DNA of 64,000 nucleotides from Lucinisca nassula (Eukaryota > Mollusca > Bivalvia > Lucinida > Lucinidae). This document shows positions 63,168 to 64,000 of the stretch, piece after piece. The notes beneath the pieces were generated by a model. That model worked only from the letters and a program-made list of their open reading frames with translations, was not told where the DNA came from and did no database searches. Each line of letters begins with the position of its first letter. Position 1 is the stretch's first letter. The position numbers and the translations under genes were made by a program. The stretch covers positions 214,118,138 through 214,182,137 of the forward strand of contig OY757010.1 in NCBI GenBank assembly GCA_963580285.1. Reading direction: 5' to 3'.

Positions 63168-63530
63168 GTGGCTATTCGTACGGCCCCGTACGAATAGCCT
63201 GCATTGGCTAATCGTACGGCCCCGTACGATTAGCCTGTATTGGCTAATCGTACGGCCCCGTACGTTTAGCCAATATATGCTATATTGGCTAATCGTACGG
63301 CTATAATTCGGTACCAAGGAATAGGTTAAAATATATTTTGCGAATCAGAATTATATTATTTATGTATATATACTAAAAGTATTGTTAAATATTAATATCG
63401 ATGGTATATACATGTTAACAGAAAAAAATTAATTGTTTGATAGTACTTTCGTTTATCAGTTTGTTTAGAATAATGTTGGTAAGTGAATGAAATTAATGAA
63501 ATTAATTGCTTCAATTATCGTTTTCCAGAA
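63168..63530 (+). mobile_element. Transposon end with CGTACG palindromic minisatellite
   Basis: Three near-perfect units of GGCTAATCGTACGGCCCCG with CGTACGATTAGCC arms, then sequence homologous to the complement of 16080-16380. It is better preserved than the copies at 11.8 and 16.4 kb. Confidence 0.7.
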
Positions 63531-64000
63531 TGGAGATATCATTTAGTGTTGGTGAAAAATTTACAAGTTATAGTGCTTTGGAAAGCAAAATTGAACATTA
63601 TCAGCGTTCCTGGTGTATGAATGTCATTTGACGTGTCACCAGTAACAATTCTAACAATTCTGATTCTAACTGCGTTCAATTTTATAAGCGCAGTTCACGC
63701 ACAATTCGGCTGCTAAAAGCAGATGTCCTAAAAATACTATCAATGAGGCTCTTAAAGTGTCGGAAATAACGTTTAGCTGTATCCATGGCGGGAAGACCTT
63801 CAAAACTGAATGCACAGGGAAACGTATTCCAAGGTTATTGTTATGATGTTTTCTAACATATTTTAATTCTTCAGTTTCCTTTACTTACTTAAATGTTAAG
63901 CTACTTGCATTTCTCTCAACATTTTCATCCTAAGCGTTAAGCGTTGACAGTATGCATAGCAGATGAGTTTATAGAACTCATCATATATGCGACCGCTGAA
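63531..64000. other. No feature recognised
   Basis: AT-rich. An ATG at 63787 (ATGGCGGGAAGACC) followed by a GT-donor-like AAGGTTATTG could be a first exon, but there is no homology to support it. Confidence 0.3.

Overview
The window is animal nuclear DNA, most likely from a bivalve mollusc. It is AT-rich, the only host gene seen is spliced, and most of it is transposons, tandem arrays, SINEs and hairpin MITEs. The bivalve call is an inference from the kinds of repeats, and a dreissenid-like clam is one possibility. No bacterial genes, rRNA, genuine tRNA genes or CRISPR arrays were seen.

0-10 kb: three consecutive coding exons of the splicing factor XAB2/SYF1 lie on the minus strand (9658-9806, 3292-3415, 734-931). 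Their introns are filled with SINEs, MITEs and tandem-array elements. The first exon and everything after residue ~160 are not recognised here. 10-33 kb: tandem arrays, a 5'-truncated LINE reverse transcriptase (16.8-17.9 kb), several non-autonomous TIR elements (three with 8-bp target duplications: 21145-23043, 25126-26799, 26839-29071), a broken LINE (29.6-31.9 kb) and a hammerhead-ribozyme tandem array.

33.1-39.6 kb: an almost complete LTR retrotransposon with 550/555-bp LTRs, Gag, protease, then integrase BEFORE reverse transcriptase-RNase H. The proteins are Ty3/gypsy-like but the order is Ty1/copia-like, the arrangement named for Gmr1 elements. The Gag has a SCAN-like capsid segment. 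The frame is open except for two UAG codons. The element sits inside the third monomer of a 383-bp repeat whose minus strand encodes type I hammerhead ribozymes (a retrozyme-like array).

42.8-46.4 kb: a decayed Penelope-like element whose GIY-YIG endonuclease lies N-terminal to the RT (Naiad-like), flanked by ~78-bp direct repeats. It has an in-frame UGA in the endonuclease and is followed at once by a second retrozyme-like dimer (260-bp units) with two hammerheads. 46.9-55 kb: an inverted pair of arrays around a LINE endonuclease fragment, then a TIR element holding a second TIR element made of about 22 units.

55.2-59.0 kb: one minus-strand LINE split by three later insertions (a retrozyme near-dimer, a retroelement 3' tail and a Penelope-like RT). 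59-64 kb: a compound microsatellite, a mariner transposase fossil, tail-to-tail retroelement 3' ends and terminal minisatellites of elements also found near 12, 16 and 27 kb. The three retroelement classes here (LINE, Penelope-like, retrozyme) lie nested or adjacent. That fits the published idea that autonomous retroelements mobilise retrozyme RNAs, but the sequence does not prove it.
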